Position numbers and translations under genes: made by a program
Source: PLGF01 sp052139695
Lineage (GTDB): Bacteria; Verrucomicrobiota; Verrucomicrobiia; Limisphaerales; Palsa-1400
Direction: 5' to 3'
Assembly (NCBI GenBank): GCA_052139695.1
Contig: JBKQWF010000047.1
Span: 1-13,822 of the forward strand
DNA: 13,822 nt
The notes under the pieces: generated by a model
Databases searched by the model: none
Seen by the model: only the letters and a program-made list of their open reading frames with translations
Told to the model about the DNA's origin: nothing
Shown: in pieces, positions 1 through 8,388 of the stretch
Layout of the letters: each line of letters opens with the position of its first letter
Position numbering within the stretch: the first letter of the stretch is position 1

Positions 1-174
1 GTGGTGGTGAGCTTCGCCCAGTCTTGGTTGGAGGAAGCCCGCAAAATCAATCCCCGCAGCCGGGCCACCACTGGAAAATTTCAAAAGCAGTTCCTCCATC
101 GCAATGGCGGCCAGGAGCGCTTGCGGGTGCTGATTCTTTCCAAATCCCCCGTCTCTTGGCGTTTACAAAAATGA
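1..174 (+). CDS. C-terminal end of an unknown protein (partial)
   Basis: Frame 1 is open from the first base to a TGA at 172-174, giving 57 residues that begin VVVSFAQSWLEEARK and end SKSPVSWRLQK. The codons favour G or C in the third position, as in the genes downstream, which suggests a real gene tail whose start lies outside the window. I do not recognise the family. The fragment is basic, with no membrane segment and no motif I can name. The stop lies 97 bp before the mreB start, so this may be the gene upstream of the cell-shape operon, but a chance open frame of this length cannot be excluded. Confidence 0.4.
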   Translation: MVVSFAQSWLEEARKINPRSRATTGKFQKQFLHRNGGQERLRVLILSKSPVSWRLQK

Positions 175-271
175 AAAGGTGCGTCCTAATTCGGCGGAGT
201 AATGAAAGCAATAAACTTGACGGTCGGGGGCTGGGGTGCGTAAGGTGCGGGTGAAAGTTTAGGCAACATTC

Positions 272-1300
272 ATGTTTATTGCGCAATTTAAGAGCCTCTT
301 TTCCAATGATATCGGAATAGACTTAGGCACGGCTAATTCTTTGGTGTATGTCAGGGACCAAGGCATCGTGCTGCGCGAACCTTCCGTTGTGGCCATCGAA
401 GCCGGCACGACCAACGTGCTGGCGGTGGGCGAGGAAGCCAAACGCATGTTGGGACGGACTCCAGGCAATATCGTCGCCATCCGGCCGATGAAAGACGGCG
501 TGATCGCCGATTTCGAGATTACTGAAGCGATGCTGCGGCATTTTATTCAGCGGGTGCATCATCGGAAATTGATCGCGCCCCGAGTGGTGGTGGCGGTGCC
601 GTCCGGCATAACCGAAGTGGAAAAGCGGGCTGTCAAAGATTCGGCCACCCATGCCGGAGCCCGCGAGGTTTATCTGATCGAACAACCCATGGCCTCGGCC
701 ATCGGCGTCGGTCTTCCCGTCCATGAACCGGCGGGCAACATGATCGTGGACATTGGCGGGGGCACCTGCGAGATCGCGATCATATCGCTGGCTGGAATTG
801 TCTTCAGCCGCAGCTTGCGGGTGGGTGGGGATGAGTTCGACGAAACGATCGTCGCGCACATGAAGCGGGCCTATAACTTGATGATTGGCGAACGCACGGC
901 GGAGGAGATCAAGATCCGTATTGGATCGGCCTATCCGCTGGAGCAGGAATTAACGCAGGAAGTCAAAGGGCGCGATTTAAGCGCCGGATTGCCCAAAACG
1001 TTATCCATTCGCTCGGAAGAAATTCGTGAAGCCTTGAAGGAACCGCTTTCCAGCATTTTGGAAAGCATTCGCATTACCCTGGAACGCTGTCCGCCGGAGT
1101 TGGCGGCCGATCTGGTGGAACGCGGCATTGTCATGGCCGGCGGCGGCGCGCTCTTGCGCGGCATCGACCGCATGGTGGCCAAAGAAACGGGCTTGCCCGT
1201 TCATATCGCCGACGATCCTCTCAGCGCCGTCGCTGAAGGCACGGGGCGAGTCCTCCAGGAACTAGCTTTTTTGAAACGAGTCGCTTCCTCGCGCAGTTGA
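272..1300 (+). CDS. mreB: Rod-shape determining protein MreB (actin-like ATPase)
   Basis: MreB polymerises into membrane-bound filaments that orient the elongasome and so keep the cell rod-shaped. The 342-residue length is normal for the family. The actin-fold nucleotide site is complete: phosphate-1 DIGIDLGTANS (13-23), the segment RPMKDGVIADFE (71-82), the connector VAVPSGITEVEKRA (107-120), phosphate-2 IVDIGGGTCEIA (158-169) and the adenosine motif GIVMAGGGALLRG (285-297). The N-terminal MFIAQFKSLFS is a short amphipathic stretch that may bind the membrane, as in other bacterial MreBs. The ATG start is supported by the usual family start about 12 residues before DIGIDLGT. Only a weak AGG lies upstream. 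It is the first gene of a six-gene + strand operon that continues into mreC. Confidence 0.97.
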   Translation: MFIAQFKSLFSNDIGIDLGTANSLVYVRDQGIVLREPSVVAIEAGTTNVLAVGEEAKRMLGRTPGNIVAIRPMKDGVIADFEITEAMLRHFIQRVHHRKLIAPRVVVAVPSGITEVEKRAVKDSATHAGAREVYLIEQPMASAIGVGLPVHEPAGNMIVDIGGGTCEIAIISLAGIVFSRSLRVGGDEFDETIVAHMKRAYNLMIGERTAEEIKIRIGSAYPLEQELTQEVKGRDLSAGLPKTLSIRSEEIREALKEPLSSILESIRITLERCPPELAADLVERGIVMAGGGALLRGIDRMVAKETGLPVHIADDPLSAVAEGTGRVLQELAFLKRVASSRS

Positions 1301-1358
1301 TTCCAGTTCGCCCTGAATGTTTATCACGTCCGCGCCGAGAATGCGCGGATGGGGCGAG

Positions 1359-2201
1359 ATGCTGAAAAAGTCGCATTATATAATTTTGTTCTTAGTCGCG
1401 GTGCTGGCCGTGGCGCTCTTGAAGTTGCCCGGCGAGCCAATAGGAAAGCTAAAACTGGCCTTGAGCGGGCTTTTTCTGCCCCTCTTTGGCTTGAGCAGTT
1501 CCACCCACGGATTGATCGAGGAAACCAGCGACGGTCTCACCCCCAGGCGCGAATTGCAACGCCAACTGGAACAGCTCCGCCGCCAAACTCAGGAACAAGA
1601 AATCCTCCTTGCCCAGGATGCCGGCCTTTGGGTCGAAAACGCCCGCCTGCGCGGGATCTTCGGATGGCCGCGCCAGGGCCGTTGGAAACTCAAACTGGCC
1701 CGCGTCATCGCCCGCGACCCCTCCAACTGGTGGCGCAGCCTGGAGATCGACGCCGGCGCTCACGATGGCGTCGCCACCAATTGCGCGGTGTTGACCGGCG
1801 CGGGACTGGTGGGGCGCGTCCAGAGCGTGGGGCCAACCCGCTCCCAGGTAATCCTTTTGGGGGACCCCAATCTGCGCGTCTCAGCCATTGTCTTGACCAA
1901 CACCAATGTGCGCCTCTCCGCCAGCGTAATGACCGCCGGTGAAACCGGGGTCATCGTGGCCAATTCGTCCCAGCCGCAAGAGGACGGATTGATCGACTTG
2001 GATTATCTTTCTGGAAACAGCCCGGTGCGACCGGGACAAGCTGTCGTGACGTGGGGAGTGGCCGGGGTTTTTCCTCCGGACATTCCGATTGGGACAATTG
2101 TGGATGTGCGAGCAAAAGATTACGGATTATCAACCGAAGCCCGGGTCAAGCTGGCGGCCAACCTGGGGGCCCTGGAGGAAGTGTGGGTGATGCTTCCATG
2201 A
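1359..2201 (+). CDS. mreC: Rod-shape determining protein MreC
   Basis: MreC is a bitopic membrane protein that links cytoplasmic MreB to PBP2 and RodA and activates PBP2 from the periplasmic side. I chose the ATG at 1359 because the protein then begins MLKKSHYIILFLVAVLAVALL, a typical MreC start with one membrane helix (about 6-22), and a G-rich GGGGCGAG stretch lies just upstream. An in-frame ATG at 1317 would add 14 residues. From 1359 the protein has 280 residues: the helix, a charged coiled-coil segment (about 62-98, with ELQRQLEQLRRQTQEQE) and a beta-barrel region (about 113-280) with ARVIARDPSNWWRSLEID and GAGLVGRV. Its stop overlaps the mreD start as ATGA. Confidence 0.93.
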   Translation: MLKKSHYIILFLVAVLAVALLKLPGEPIGKLKLALSGLFLPLFGLSSSTHGLIEETSDGLTPRRELQRQLEQLRRQTQEQEILLAQDAGLWVENARLRGIFGWPRQGRWKLKLARVIARDPSNWWRSLEIDAGAHDGVATNCAVLTGAGLVGRVQSVGPTRSQVILLGDPNLRVSAIVLTNTNVRLSASVMTAGETGVIVANSSQPQEDGLIDLDYLSGNSPVRPGQAVVTWGVAGVFPPDIPIGTIVDVRAKDYGLSTEARVKLAANLGALEEVWVMLP

Positions 2202-2749
2202 GCTGGCTGATGACCATTTTGATTTTAGCGGTGGCTTTTCTGGGGGTATTTCTCCAAGCCTCTTGCGACCTGCCGCGCCACTGGCTCGGCGCGCAAATGG
2301 ACCTTCTGCCCGCCCTGATGGTTTACACGAGCCTGACGCACGGCCTTACAACCATCGTGCTGCTGGCCTGGTGCGGCGGGCTCTGGTTTGATTCCCTTTC
2401 GCTCAATCCTCTGGGCGTGAGCATCTTGCCGTTGCTGCTGACCGGGCTGGTGATTTATCAGACCCGCGATCTGATTTTGCGTCGGCATACGTTTGCGCAG
2501 GTCATTTTGGGAGCGCTGGCCGGAGCGGCGCAACCGGTGGGAACGCTCTTCCTTTTGCTCAACTTGGGCAAAGCGCCCCTCCTGGGCTGGTTCTCTCTCT
2601 GGCAGTGGATTGTCCTGGCGGCGAGCGGCGGCGTGCTCGCGCCCGTCTTCTTTGAGCTTTTTGACCGTCTCCGCCTGGCCTTTGCCTATCAGCCGGCCAC
2701 GCCGGAATCCTTCCGCGCGGATCGGGAGATTAAACGGGGGAAGGGATAG
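2198..2749 (+). CDS. mreD: Rod-shape determining protein MreD-like membrane protein
   Basis: This 183-residue, strongly hydrophobic protein sits exactly between mreC and mrdA, where MreD is expected. MreD is a poorly conserved polytopic inner-membrane component of the elongasome. About five membrane segments can be seen (roughly 3-22, 38-60, 72-88, 101-121 and 132-152). The family-like stretch LLPALMVYTSLTHGL is followed by GLWFDSLSLNPLGVSILPLLL, which matches the usual MreD pattern of a soluble-looking turn with a conserved Asp and Gly. The C-terminus is charged and probably cytoplasmic. The ATG overlaps the mreC stop by 4 bp, which suggests translational coupling. The call rests mainly on position and topology, because MreD sequences diverge widely. 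Confidence 0.88.
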   Translation: MSWLMTILILAVAFLGVFLQASCDLPRHWLGAQMDLLPALMVYTSLTHGLTTIVLLAWCGGLWFDSLSLNPLGVSILPLLLTGLVIYQTRDLILRRHTFAQVILGALAGAAQPVGTLFLLLNLGKAPLLGWFSLWQWIVLAASGGVLAPVFFELFDRLRLAFAYQPATPESFRADREIKRGKG

Positions 2750-2752
2750 ATC

Positions 2753-4723
2753 GTGCTTGCCGTTCTCAAAGAAAAGAGCCAGCGCTTGCGGATCATCGCG
2801 GGCGGTGTGGCGGCGGGACTGTTTCTTCTGCTGGCGGGACTGTGGTTTGTCCAGATTGTCTATGCGCGGCATTTTGCCGACAATCTGCAGCGGCAGTCGT
2901 TCCGCACGGTGGGCATCCCGGCCATCCGGGGAAAAATCCTCGATCGCTTTGGGCGCGTGCTCGCGGACGACCGCCCGCGGTATAACGCCAGCCTTTTCCT
3001 GGAGGACCTGCAAGGGCCGTTCAACGAACGTTACACCAACCTCGTGGCGTCTTATATTCACGCCCATCCCCAATTTGTTAATAAAAGAGGAAGGATGACG
3101 TGGCCTGCCGGCGCGCACGGAGCCCTGCAATTGCAAGCGGACTGCGACGTCGTCAGCAACATCACATTCCAGGTCAGCGCGCTGCTGGAGGAACCGCGGG
3201 TGCTCAACCCCGTCGCCTTCCTGCGCCATTACAACAATTATCCTTACGTCCCTTTTCAAATTGTGCCCGACCTGGCGCCGCGGCAGGTGGCCATTTTCGC
3301 GGAGCGCCTCTCCGGCCAGCCGGACCTGGATTTGGAAACAGAACCCGTCCGCGACTATCCCAATGGCGAGAGCGCCGCCCATGTCCTCGGCTATGTCCAG
3401 CGCGTTGAACCCGAAGGCGCTGGTGAAAGCACGGATTTCGAGGGACGCAGCGGCATCGAGCGGGTCTTTGACGAAGACTTGCGCGGCCAGGCGGGGATTA
3501 AGTCCGTTCTTGTCAATAACCAGAACTACCGGCAGCGGGAAGAGATCGTCACGCCGAATCTGCCGGGCAAAGATGTTTATTTGACAATTGATTTGACCCT
3601 GCAACGGACGGCGGAAGCGGCCCTGGCCGCCGCGCAAGGCAATACGCGGGGAGCGGTCGTGGTGCTGGACCCGAACAATGGTGATATTTTGGTGGCCGCT
3701 TCGGCGCCGGCGTATGATCCGAACAAGTTTGTCCCTGGTATTTCCCAGGCCGAATACGCCCGCTTGTTTCTCGATCCAAAGTTCAAACCGCAATTCAACC
3801 GGGCGGTCAGCGGCTCTTACCCGCCCGGCTCGACTTTCAAGATCATTACCGGGCTGGCTTGCCTGGAAAGCGGACTGAATCCGGACGAAATCTTTGACAG
3901 CCCGGGAGAATGGCGGGCTTCGGAAAGAGCACGGCCGATCGGAGACCTGGCGGAACCCGGCCTTTACAATTTTGAGCGCGCCTTTTTCCGGTCCAGCAAC
4001 ACTTACTTCATCAATTACGGCATGAAAGCGGGGCTGGCAAAAATCCTGGAGGTGGCGCGCCGCTTTCACCTCGGGGTGAAAACGGGCATTGAAACAGGCC
4101 AGGAAGTGGCGGGAAATATTCCGACGGCAGCCGCCGTGGGGACAACGTTTCCTCTGAGCAGCGCTCCGGATGTGTGCATCGGCCAGGAAATCGGCGCCAC
4201 GCCGTTGCAGATGGCGGGGATGATTGAAATCATCGCCAACGGCGGCACGCTTTACTGGCCGCGGCTGGCGGCTTATTCGCGCGATCCCCAAACGGGAGAC
4301 GTGAACGAACTGAACGCGAAGGGAGGCGTCCGGGATCATGTGCAAATAAATCCGCGGCACTTGAATATTATTCGCAGCGCGATGGTGGCGGACACGGAAC
4401 ATCCGGCGGACAGCACGACCAAAGCAGGCACGGCCTACAACGCCTTCCACTTCGGAGGCGGCACGCCCTATTTAAGCAATTTCCGCATCGCAGGAAAAAC
4501 CGGGACGGCGCAAGTCAAATCTCCCGGCAGTCCGTATCAGCACGTCGTTTGGTTTGATTCGTACGGCCCGTACGAAGACCCGCGCTACGTGGTGGTGGTG
4601 ATGATTGAAGATGGCGGCTCGGGTGGAGGCACCTGCGGTCCCGTCGCGCGGAAGATCTACGAAGCCATCGTAAAAGAAGAGCAAGGCCTTGCGCCGAAGG
4701 CGCGCACCGTGGCGCGAAACTAA
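2753..4723 (+). CDS. mrdA: Penicillin-binding protein 2 (elongation-specific transpeptidase)
   Basis: PBP2 cross-links the glycan strands made by RodA during side-wall growth. It is anchored in the inner membrane with its catalytic part in the periplasm. The 656-residue protein has an N-terminal membrane helix (about 13-36), the PBP dimerisation/pedestal domain containing IRGKILDRFGRVLADDRP (58-75) and EGRSGIERVFDEDLRG (230-245), and a transpeptidase domain with all three motifs: STFK with the active Ser at 360, SSN at 414-416 and KTGTA starting at 582. The start is a GTG 3 bp after the mreD stop, preceded by GGGGGAAGGG, a good ribosome site. A Gly-rich GGSGGGTCGP segment lies near the C-terminus. 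It forms an enzyme pair with rodA, which starts 1 bp after its stop. Confidence 0.96.
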   Translation: MLAVLKEKSQRLRIIAGGVAAGLFLLLAGLWFVQIVYARHFADNLQRQSFRTVGIPAIRGKILDRFGRVLADDRPRYNASLFLEDLQGPFNERYTNLVASYIHAHPQFVNKRGRMTWPAGAHGALQLQADCDVVSNITFQVSALLEEPRVLNPVAFLRHYNNYPYVPFQIVPDLAPRQVAIFAERLSGQPDLDLETEPVRDYPNGESAAHVLGYVQRVEPEGAGESTDFEGRSGIERVFDEDLRGQAGIKSVLVNNQNYRQREEIVTPNLPGKDVYLTIDLTLQRTAEAALAAAQGNTRGAVVVLDPNNGDILVAASAPAYDPNKFVPGISQAEYARLFLDPKFKPQFNRAVSGSYPPGSTFKIITGLACLESGLNPDEIFDSPGEWRASERARPIGDLAEPGLYNFERAFFRSSNTYFINYGMKAGLAKILEVARRFHLGVKTGIETGQEVAGNIPTAAAVGTTFPLSSAPDVCIGQEIGATPLQMAGMIEIIANGGTLYWPRLAAYSRDPQTGDVNELNAKGGVRDHVQINPRHLNIIRSAMVADTEHPADSTTKAGTAYNAFHFGGGTPYLSNFRIAGKTGTAQVKSPGSPYQHVVWFDSYGPYEDPRYVVVVMIEDGGSGGGTCGPVARKIYEAIVKEEQGLAPKARTVARN

Positions 4724-4724
4724 C

Positions 4725-5858
4725 ATGTACGATCCACAGCTCAACGAAAAGAAGGGTCCCGACGACCGGCTGATGTGGTGGGCGGCTCTGGGGTTGATGG
4801 TCATCGGCACGGCGTTTATCTATAGCGCGACCTTTGGCCCGGTCTCGCGCATGGCGTGGTACAAGGAAATCTATCTGCACCAGATCATCTGGTACGGGTT
4901 GGGAGTCGCGGCGGCGGTGGCGCTGTGCCGCAAGGAATATGGGCGGCTGGTGCGCTGGGCGGCAGTCTATTATTGGGGCGCCGTTTTGTTCCTGGTGGCC
5001 GTGTTCATTCTTGGCGCGGTCCATCATGGGGGAAAACGGTGGATCAATTTGGCCGGCTTTAGCGTGCAGCCGTCGGAGTTTGCCAAGATTGCTTTTATCC
5101 TGTGGCTGGGAAGCTATTTGAGCCGGCCAGAGGACGAATTGCGGAAGGGGAAGGTGTTTCTGGGGGTATTGGGATATACGGCGCTGCCGTTTTTCCTGAT
5201 TTTGAAAGAGCCGGACTTGGGCTCGGCGCTGGTCTTTCTGGCCATCAGCCTAACGATGATGTTTGCGGCCGGAGTGTCCGGGCGGATGCTTGGCGCGCTG
5301 GTCGGCGGCATGGGTCTCATGGTTGCCATCGCGGTGGCGGCCGTTCTCTTTATGCCTTCGGAACTCAAAATCGTCACCCCTTATCAAAAGAAAAACCTGC
5401 TGACGTACTTCGGACGCGACCGAAGCTACCAAGTCGAGCAGTCGCTTATCTCCATCGGTTCAGGGGGATTGACCGGAAAAGGCTGGACGCAAGGAACGCA
5501 GCATTCGCTGGGTTTCCTGCCTACAGGGGGAGCACACAATGATTTCATTTTCTCGGTCATTGCCGAGGAGGAAGGCTTTGTTGGCAGCGTCGTGGTCCTG
5601 GCGCTTTACGCGGTGCTCTTGTTTAACGGGATCAAAATAGCCAGCCAGGCGCGCGATCACCTGGGAAGCTTATTGGCCGTCGGCGTGGTCACACTCTTGT
5701 TTTGCCACGTCTTCATCAACATCGGAATGAATATTCGCATCATGCCCGTGACGGGCATTCCATTGCCCCTGCTCAGCTATGGCGGGTCCTCGGTGGTTTG
5801 CTCGCTGATCGCCATTGGCATTCTGCACAACGTCCACATTTATCGGAGGTCTTATTAA
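4725..5858 (+). CDS. rodA: SEDS peptidoglycan glycosyltransferase RodA
   Basis: RodA polymerises lipid II into glycan strands and works as a complex with PBP2. This 377-residue polytopic protein shows the SEDS family landmarks: GGKRWINLAGFSVQPSEFAK (102-121), KEPDLGSALVF (161-171), the extracytoplasmic loop LGFLPTGGAHNDFIFSVIAEEEG (starting at 262) carrying the catalytic-type Asp (D273), and the C-terminal GIPLPLLSYGGSSV (344-357). About ten membrane helices can be traced. I chose the ATG at 4725, directly after the mrdA stop. The frame stays open to an ATG at 4689, but that extension lies inside mrdA and is Arg-rich, unlike a RodA N-terminus. No strong ribosome site is visible, so coupling to mrdA translation is likely. 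Confidence 0.95.
   Translation: MYDPQLNEKKGPDDRLMWWAALGLMVIGTAFIYSATFGPVSRMAWYKEIYLHQIIWYGLGVAAAVALCRKEYGRLVRWAAVYYWGAVLFLVAVFILGAVHHGGKRWINLAGFSVQPSEFAKIAFILWLGSYLSRPEDELRKGKVFLGVLGYTALPFFLILKEPDLGSALVFLAISLTMMFAAGVSGRMLGALVGGMGLMVAIAVAAVLFMPSELKIVTPYQKKNLLTYFGRDRSYQVEQSLISIGSGGLTGKGWTQGTQHSLGFLPTGGAHNDFIFSVIAEEEGFVGSVVVLALYAVLLFNGIKIASQARDHLGSLLAVGVVTLLFCHVFINIGMNIRIMPVTGIPLPLLSYGGSSVVCSLIAIGILHNVHIYRRSY
5845..5850 (+). promoter_or_regulatory. Ribosome binding site of rng
   Basis: GGAGGT is a near-perfect Shine-Dalgarno sequence located inside the last codons of rodA, 11 bases before the rng ATG at 5862. It fixes the rng start and is the strongest ribosome site in the operon, where most other genes rely on overlap or very short gaps. 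Confidence 0.75.
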
Positions 5859-5861
5859 TCT

Positions 5862-7826
5862 ATGAGTGATCGTAATTTTTCCCGGCGCCGGCGCGGCATG
5901 CGCTTTCGCCCCAGCGGCGGCCTTGGCCATAATAAACCCGACCGTTCCGCCTTGGAAGCCAGGGCTGAAGCCACCGGCGACAAAGAACCGGATGCCGTCT
6001 TTGAACGGCCCCGGCATGAACAGGAAATTGAGAGGGCGCAAAATATCGCCGCGGGCTTGCCCCCGGAAGGGCCACCCACAAATCCTCCGGAGGAGGAAGC
6101 GGTTGAGGAACCGCGCGATAAGAAAGGCGCTTTCCGCCGGCCTCGTCCAGAGGCTCCGGCTGAAGCCCAGGAAGAGAAATTTGAACCGGTCCCCTTGCGG
6201 GCGCAGCCGCCAACCTTGATCGACCGTTTCAAGAGGGTCATCAAAAGAATCCTGCCGCGAAAGGACAGGGAAAAGACCCACAAGGAAATCATCATCAACG
6301 CCGAATCCCTGGAAACGCGCGTGGCGGTGCAGGAGGGTGGACGGTTGGAAGAGCTGACGCTGGAGCGGACGACGGAGCAACGGCTGGTGGGCAGCATTTT
6401 CAAAGGAAAGGTGCGGAATCTCGAGGACGGGCTCAAGGCAGCCTTTGTCGATATCGGTTTTGAGAAGAACGCCTTCCTCCATTACTGGGACATCGTCCCC
6501 AGCAGTTTTGACAGCGGCGTGGAAGTCGTGGAACGAAACGAAGGCAGACGGCGGGAACGACCGCGCATCACCCAAAAAGACATTCCCCGCCTTTATCCCG
6601 CGGGAAGCGAAATCATCGTTCAAGTGACCAAAGGACCTATCGGCACCAAGGGGCCGCGGGTAACGACCAATCTGGTCCTGCCGGGACGCTACCTGGTTCT
6701 GCTGCCCAATTCCGATCAAAGCGGCATTTCGCGCAAAATTGAAAACCCGGAAGAACGCCAGCGCCTGAAGAAGATACTGCGGGAAATCAACATCCCGGAA
6801 GGAATGGGCGTGATCATGCGCACGGCTGGCGAGGGGCAGCAAAAACGGTATTTTATCCTGGACCTGGCCATGCTTCTGGAACAGTGGAACGAAATCCAGC
6901 AGAAGATCAAAACCCAGCCGCCGGCCACCTGCGTCTTTCAGGAACCTGACCTCATCGAACGCACGGTGCGGGATTTCCTCACCGAAGATGTGGACCGCGT
7001 TGTGATTGATAATGCCGCGGCCTTTGAGCGGATGCGGGCCATGATTTCGCGCGTCAACCGGCTGGCGGCAAAGAAGCTCGTCCTCTACGCGGACAGTCAG
7101 CCTGTCTTCGACCGGCTCAATGTGACCCGGCAATTGGAGAATGCCTTTTCCCGTCAGGTCCAGCTCAAGAGCGGAGGCCATATCTTCATCGACGAAACCG
7201 AAGCGTTGGTGGCGATCGATGTGAATACGGGCCGCCATAAGAGCAGCCGCGACCAGGAATCGACCATTCTGCGGGTCAACCTTGAGGCGGCAGACGAGAT
7301 TTGCCGCCAACTGCGGTTGCGGAATATGGGCGGGTTGATTGTGCTCGACTTTATCGACATGAAATCGCGCCGCGATCAGCAGCAGGTCTATCAGCGGGTC
7401 AAGGATGGTCTGCGGCGCGACAAAGCCAAAACCCATGTCCTCCCCATTTCGCAATTGGGGCTGATGGAGATGACCCGCCAGCGGCATTCCGAGAGCGTGC
7501 GCGCGGCGGTCTATGACGATTGCCCCTATTGCAAGGGCCGGGGCAAGGTCAAGAGCGCCATCACGATGAGCGTGGAAATCCAGCGCAAGCTGAACGAAAT
7601 CCTCAAACAACGCCCGCGCGACGACTCGGATTTTCAACTGCGGATCGCTGTCCACCCCACCGTTTTGGACCGGCTGCGCACGGAGGATGAAAAACTGATC
7701 ATCGACATGGAAAAGCGCTATTTCGGCAAACTGTCCTTCCGCCCCGAGCCGACTTTCCATGCCGAGCAATTCAAGATCGTCAACGTGGCAACCAATGAAG
7801 AACTGGCGAGCGAGCAGCACACCTGA
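5862..7826 (+). CDS. rng: Ribonuclease G/E family endoribonuclease
   Basis: This protein cuts single-stranded A/U-rich RNA and by family takes part in rRNA maturation and mRNA decay. It has 654 residues, longer than E. coli RNase G (about 490) because of an N-terminal, low-complexity charged extension (1-140, rich in Arg, Glu and Pro). Homology begins at EIIINAES (142), then an S1-type RNA-binding region (about 170-270). The catalytic DNase I-like domain has EALVAIDVNTG with D453 and GLIVLDFIDM with D496, the same 43-residue spacing as D303 and D346 of RNase E. The zinc-link CPYC (554-557) falls 58 residues further on, as in RNase E. There is no long C-terminal degradosome scaffold. It is the last gene of the mre operon; E. 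coli rng also lies downstream of mreBCD. Confidence 0.95.
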   Translation: MSDRNFSRRRRGMRFRPSGGLGHNKPDRSALEARAEATGDKEPDAVFERPRHEQEIERAQNIAAGLPPEGPPTNPPEEEAVEEPRDKKGAFRRPRPEAPAEAQEEKFEPVPLRAQPPTLIDRFKRVIKRILPRKDREKTHKEIIINAESLETRVAVQEGGRLEELTLERTTEQRLVGSIFKGKVRNLEDGLKAAFVDIGFEKNAFLHYWDIVPSSFDSGVEVVERNEGRRRERPRITQKDIPRLYPAGSEIIVQVTKGPIGTKGPRVTTNLVLPGRYLVLLPNSDQSGISRKIENPEERQRLKKILREINIPEGMGVIMRTAGEGQQKRYFILDLAMLLEQWNEIQQKIKTQPPATCVFQEPDLIERTVRDFLTEDVDRVVIDNAAAFERMRAMISRVNRLAAKKLVLYADSQPVFDRLNVTRQLENAFSRQVQLKSGGHIFIDETEALVAIDVNTGRHKSSRDQESTILRVNLEAADEICRQLRLRNMGGLIVLDFIDMKSRRDQQQVYQRVKDGLRRDKAKTHVLPISQLGLMEMTRQRHSESVRAAVYDDCPYCKGRGKVKSAITMSVEIQRKLNEILKQRPRDDSDFQLRIAVHPTVLDRLRTEDEKLIIDMEKRYFGKLSFRPEPTFHAEQFKIVNVATNEELASEQHT

Positions 7827-7852
7827 GATCGCTTGTTAAGACCACACCGCGG

Positions 7853-7880
7853 CGCCGCGCGGGCCTCAACCTGCGCGGCG
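7853..7880 (+). terminator. Hairpin between convergent transcription units
   Basis: CGCCGCGC (7853-7860) pairs perfectly with GCGCGGCG (7873-7880). Inner GGG/CCT pairs extend the stem to 11 pairs around the loop CCTCAA. It stands 26 bp after the rng stop and just before the stop of the convergent gene on the minus strand, the expected place for a shared terminator. The following TTGATCTAATTT is only a weak T-tract, so intrinsic termination is plausible but not certain. Confidence 0.55.
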
Positions 7881-7885
7881 TTGAT

Positions 7886-8365
7886 CTAATTTGTGGTTAA
7901 CGGCCGCTTGACCTCGGCGGGGTTTGAATCGACGGCGCGCAGAGCGATGAACCAAGCGGTGTCATTCGTGGCGTTTCCACCCAGCACCAGCCAGGTGGGA
8001 GGATTGAGCGTGTAAGCGCCCTTGCAAACTTGTTTGCCGTCGCCGATGCAGTTGACCTCGATGCGGGAGTCGCCCAGGTTCTTGATCTGAATGGTGCAAC
8101 GTTCGCTCATCTTCAGATCAGACGTTTTATTCAGCGCGATGGAGGCGGCCTGATTGGTAATCTCGAAATAGCTTTTCCACTTGAACGTCCCGTGAAGCTT
8201 GGAAGAGAGGTCATTATCCACCGGCTTGCATTTGCCGTCACCCTTTTCGTCGTTGGCTCCCCAGACCAGTTTGGCCTCCACTTTGATATCCCCAGCCTGG
8301 GCCGAGGCCACGGCGGCGAGGGAACACAACAATGCGGCAAGGGGAGAAATTAAGAATTTACGCAT
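7886..8365 (-). CDS. Small secreted protein of unknown function
   Basis: The 159-residue product starts with a clear Sec signal peptide: MRKF, a hydrophobic core (about 5-20) and a likely cleavage after AQA at 22-24. The mature part of about 135 residues has four cysteines (46, 90, 106, 114) that could form two disulfides, and a C-terminal stretch TWLVLGGNATNDTAWFIALRAV that suggests a beta-rich fold. No catalytic motif or membrane segment is visible beyond the signal. The gene begins 23 bp after the anti-sigma stop, so it is probably the third gene of the sigma/anti-sigma unit, perhaps an effector or a sensor ligand (inference). I do not recognise a named family. The start is supported by the signal peptide rather than by a ribosome site. 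Confidence 0.82.
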   Translation of the reverse strand: MRKFLISPLAALLCSLAAVASAQAGDIKVEAKLVWGANDEKGDGKCKPVDNDLSSKLHGTFKWKSYFEITNQAASIALNKTSDLKMSERCTIQIKNLGDSRIEVNCIGDGKQVCKGAYTLNPPTWLVLGGNATNDTAWFIALRAVDSNPAEVKRPLTTN

Positions 8366-8388
8366 CCGGTATGGTCGTGACCGCGGGG

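Noticed and set aside
217..246. Possible mreB promoter: TTGACG (217-222) and TAAGGT (241-246)
   Set aside because: The -35 is good, but the -10 matches only half of the consensus with an 18-bp gap; too weak to call.
2225..4450. 741-residue open frame on the minus strand across mreD and mrdA
   Set aside because: It lies opposite two certain genes and its product is Arg/His/Gln-rich without a family pattern; it is a GC-driven antisense shadow.
5670..7820. 716-residue open frame on the minus strand across rodA and rng
   Set aside because: It mirrors the codon phase of rng and shows no recognisable domain, so it is an antisense shadow.
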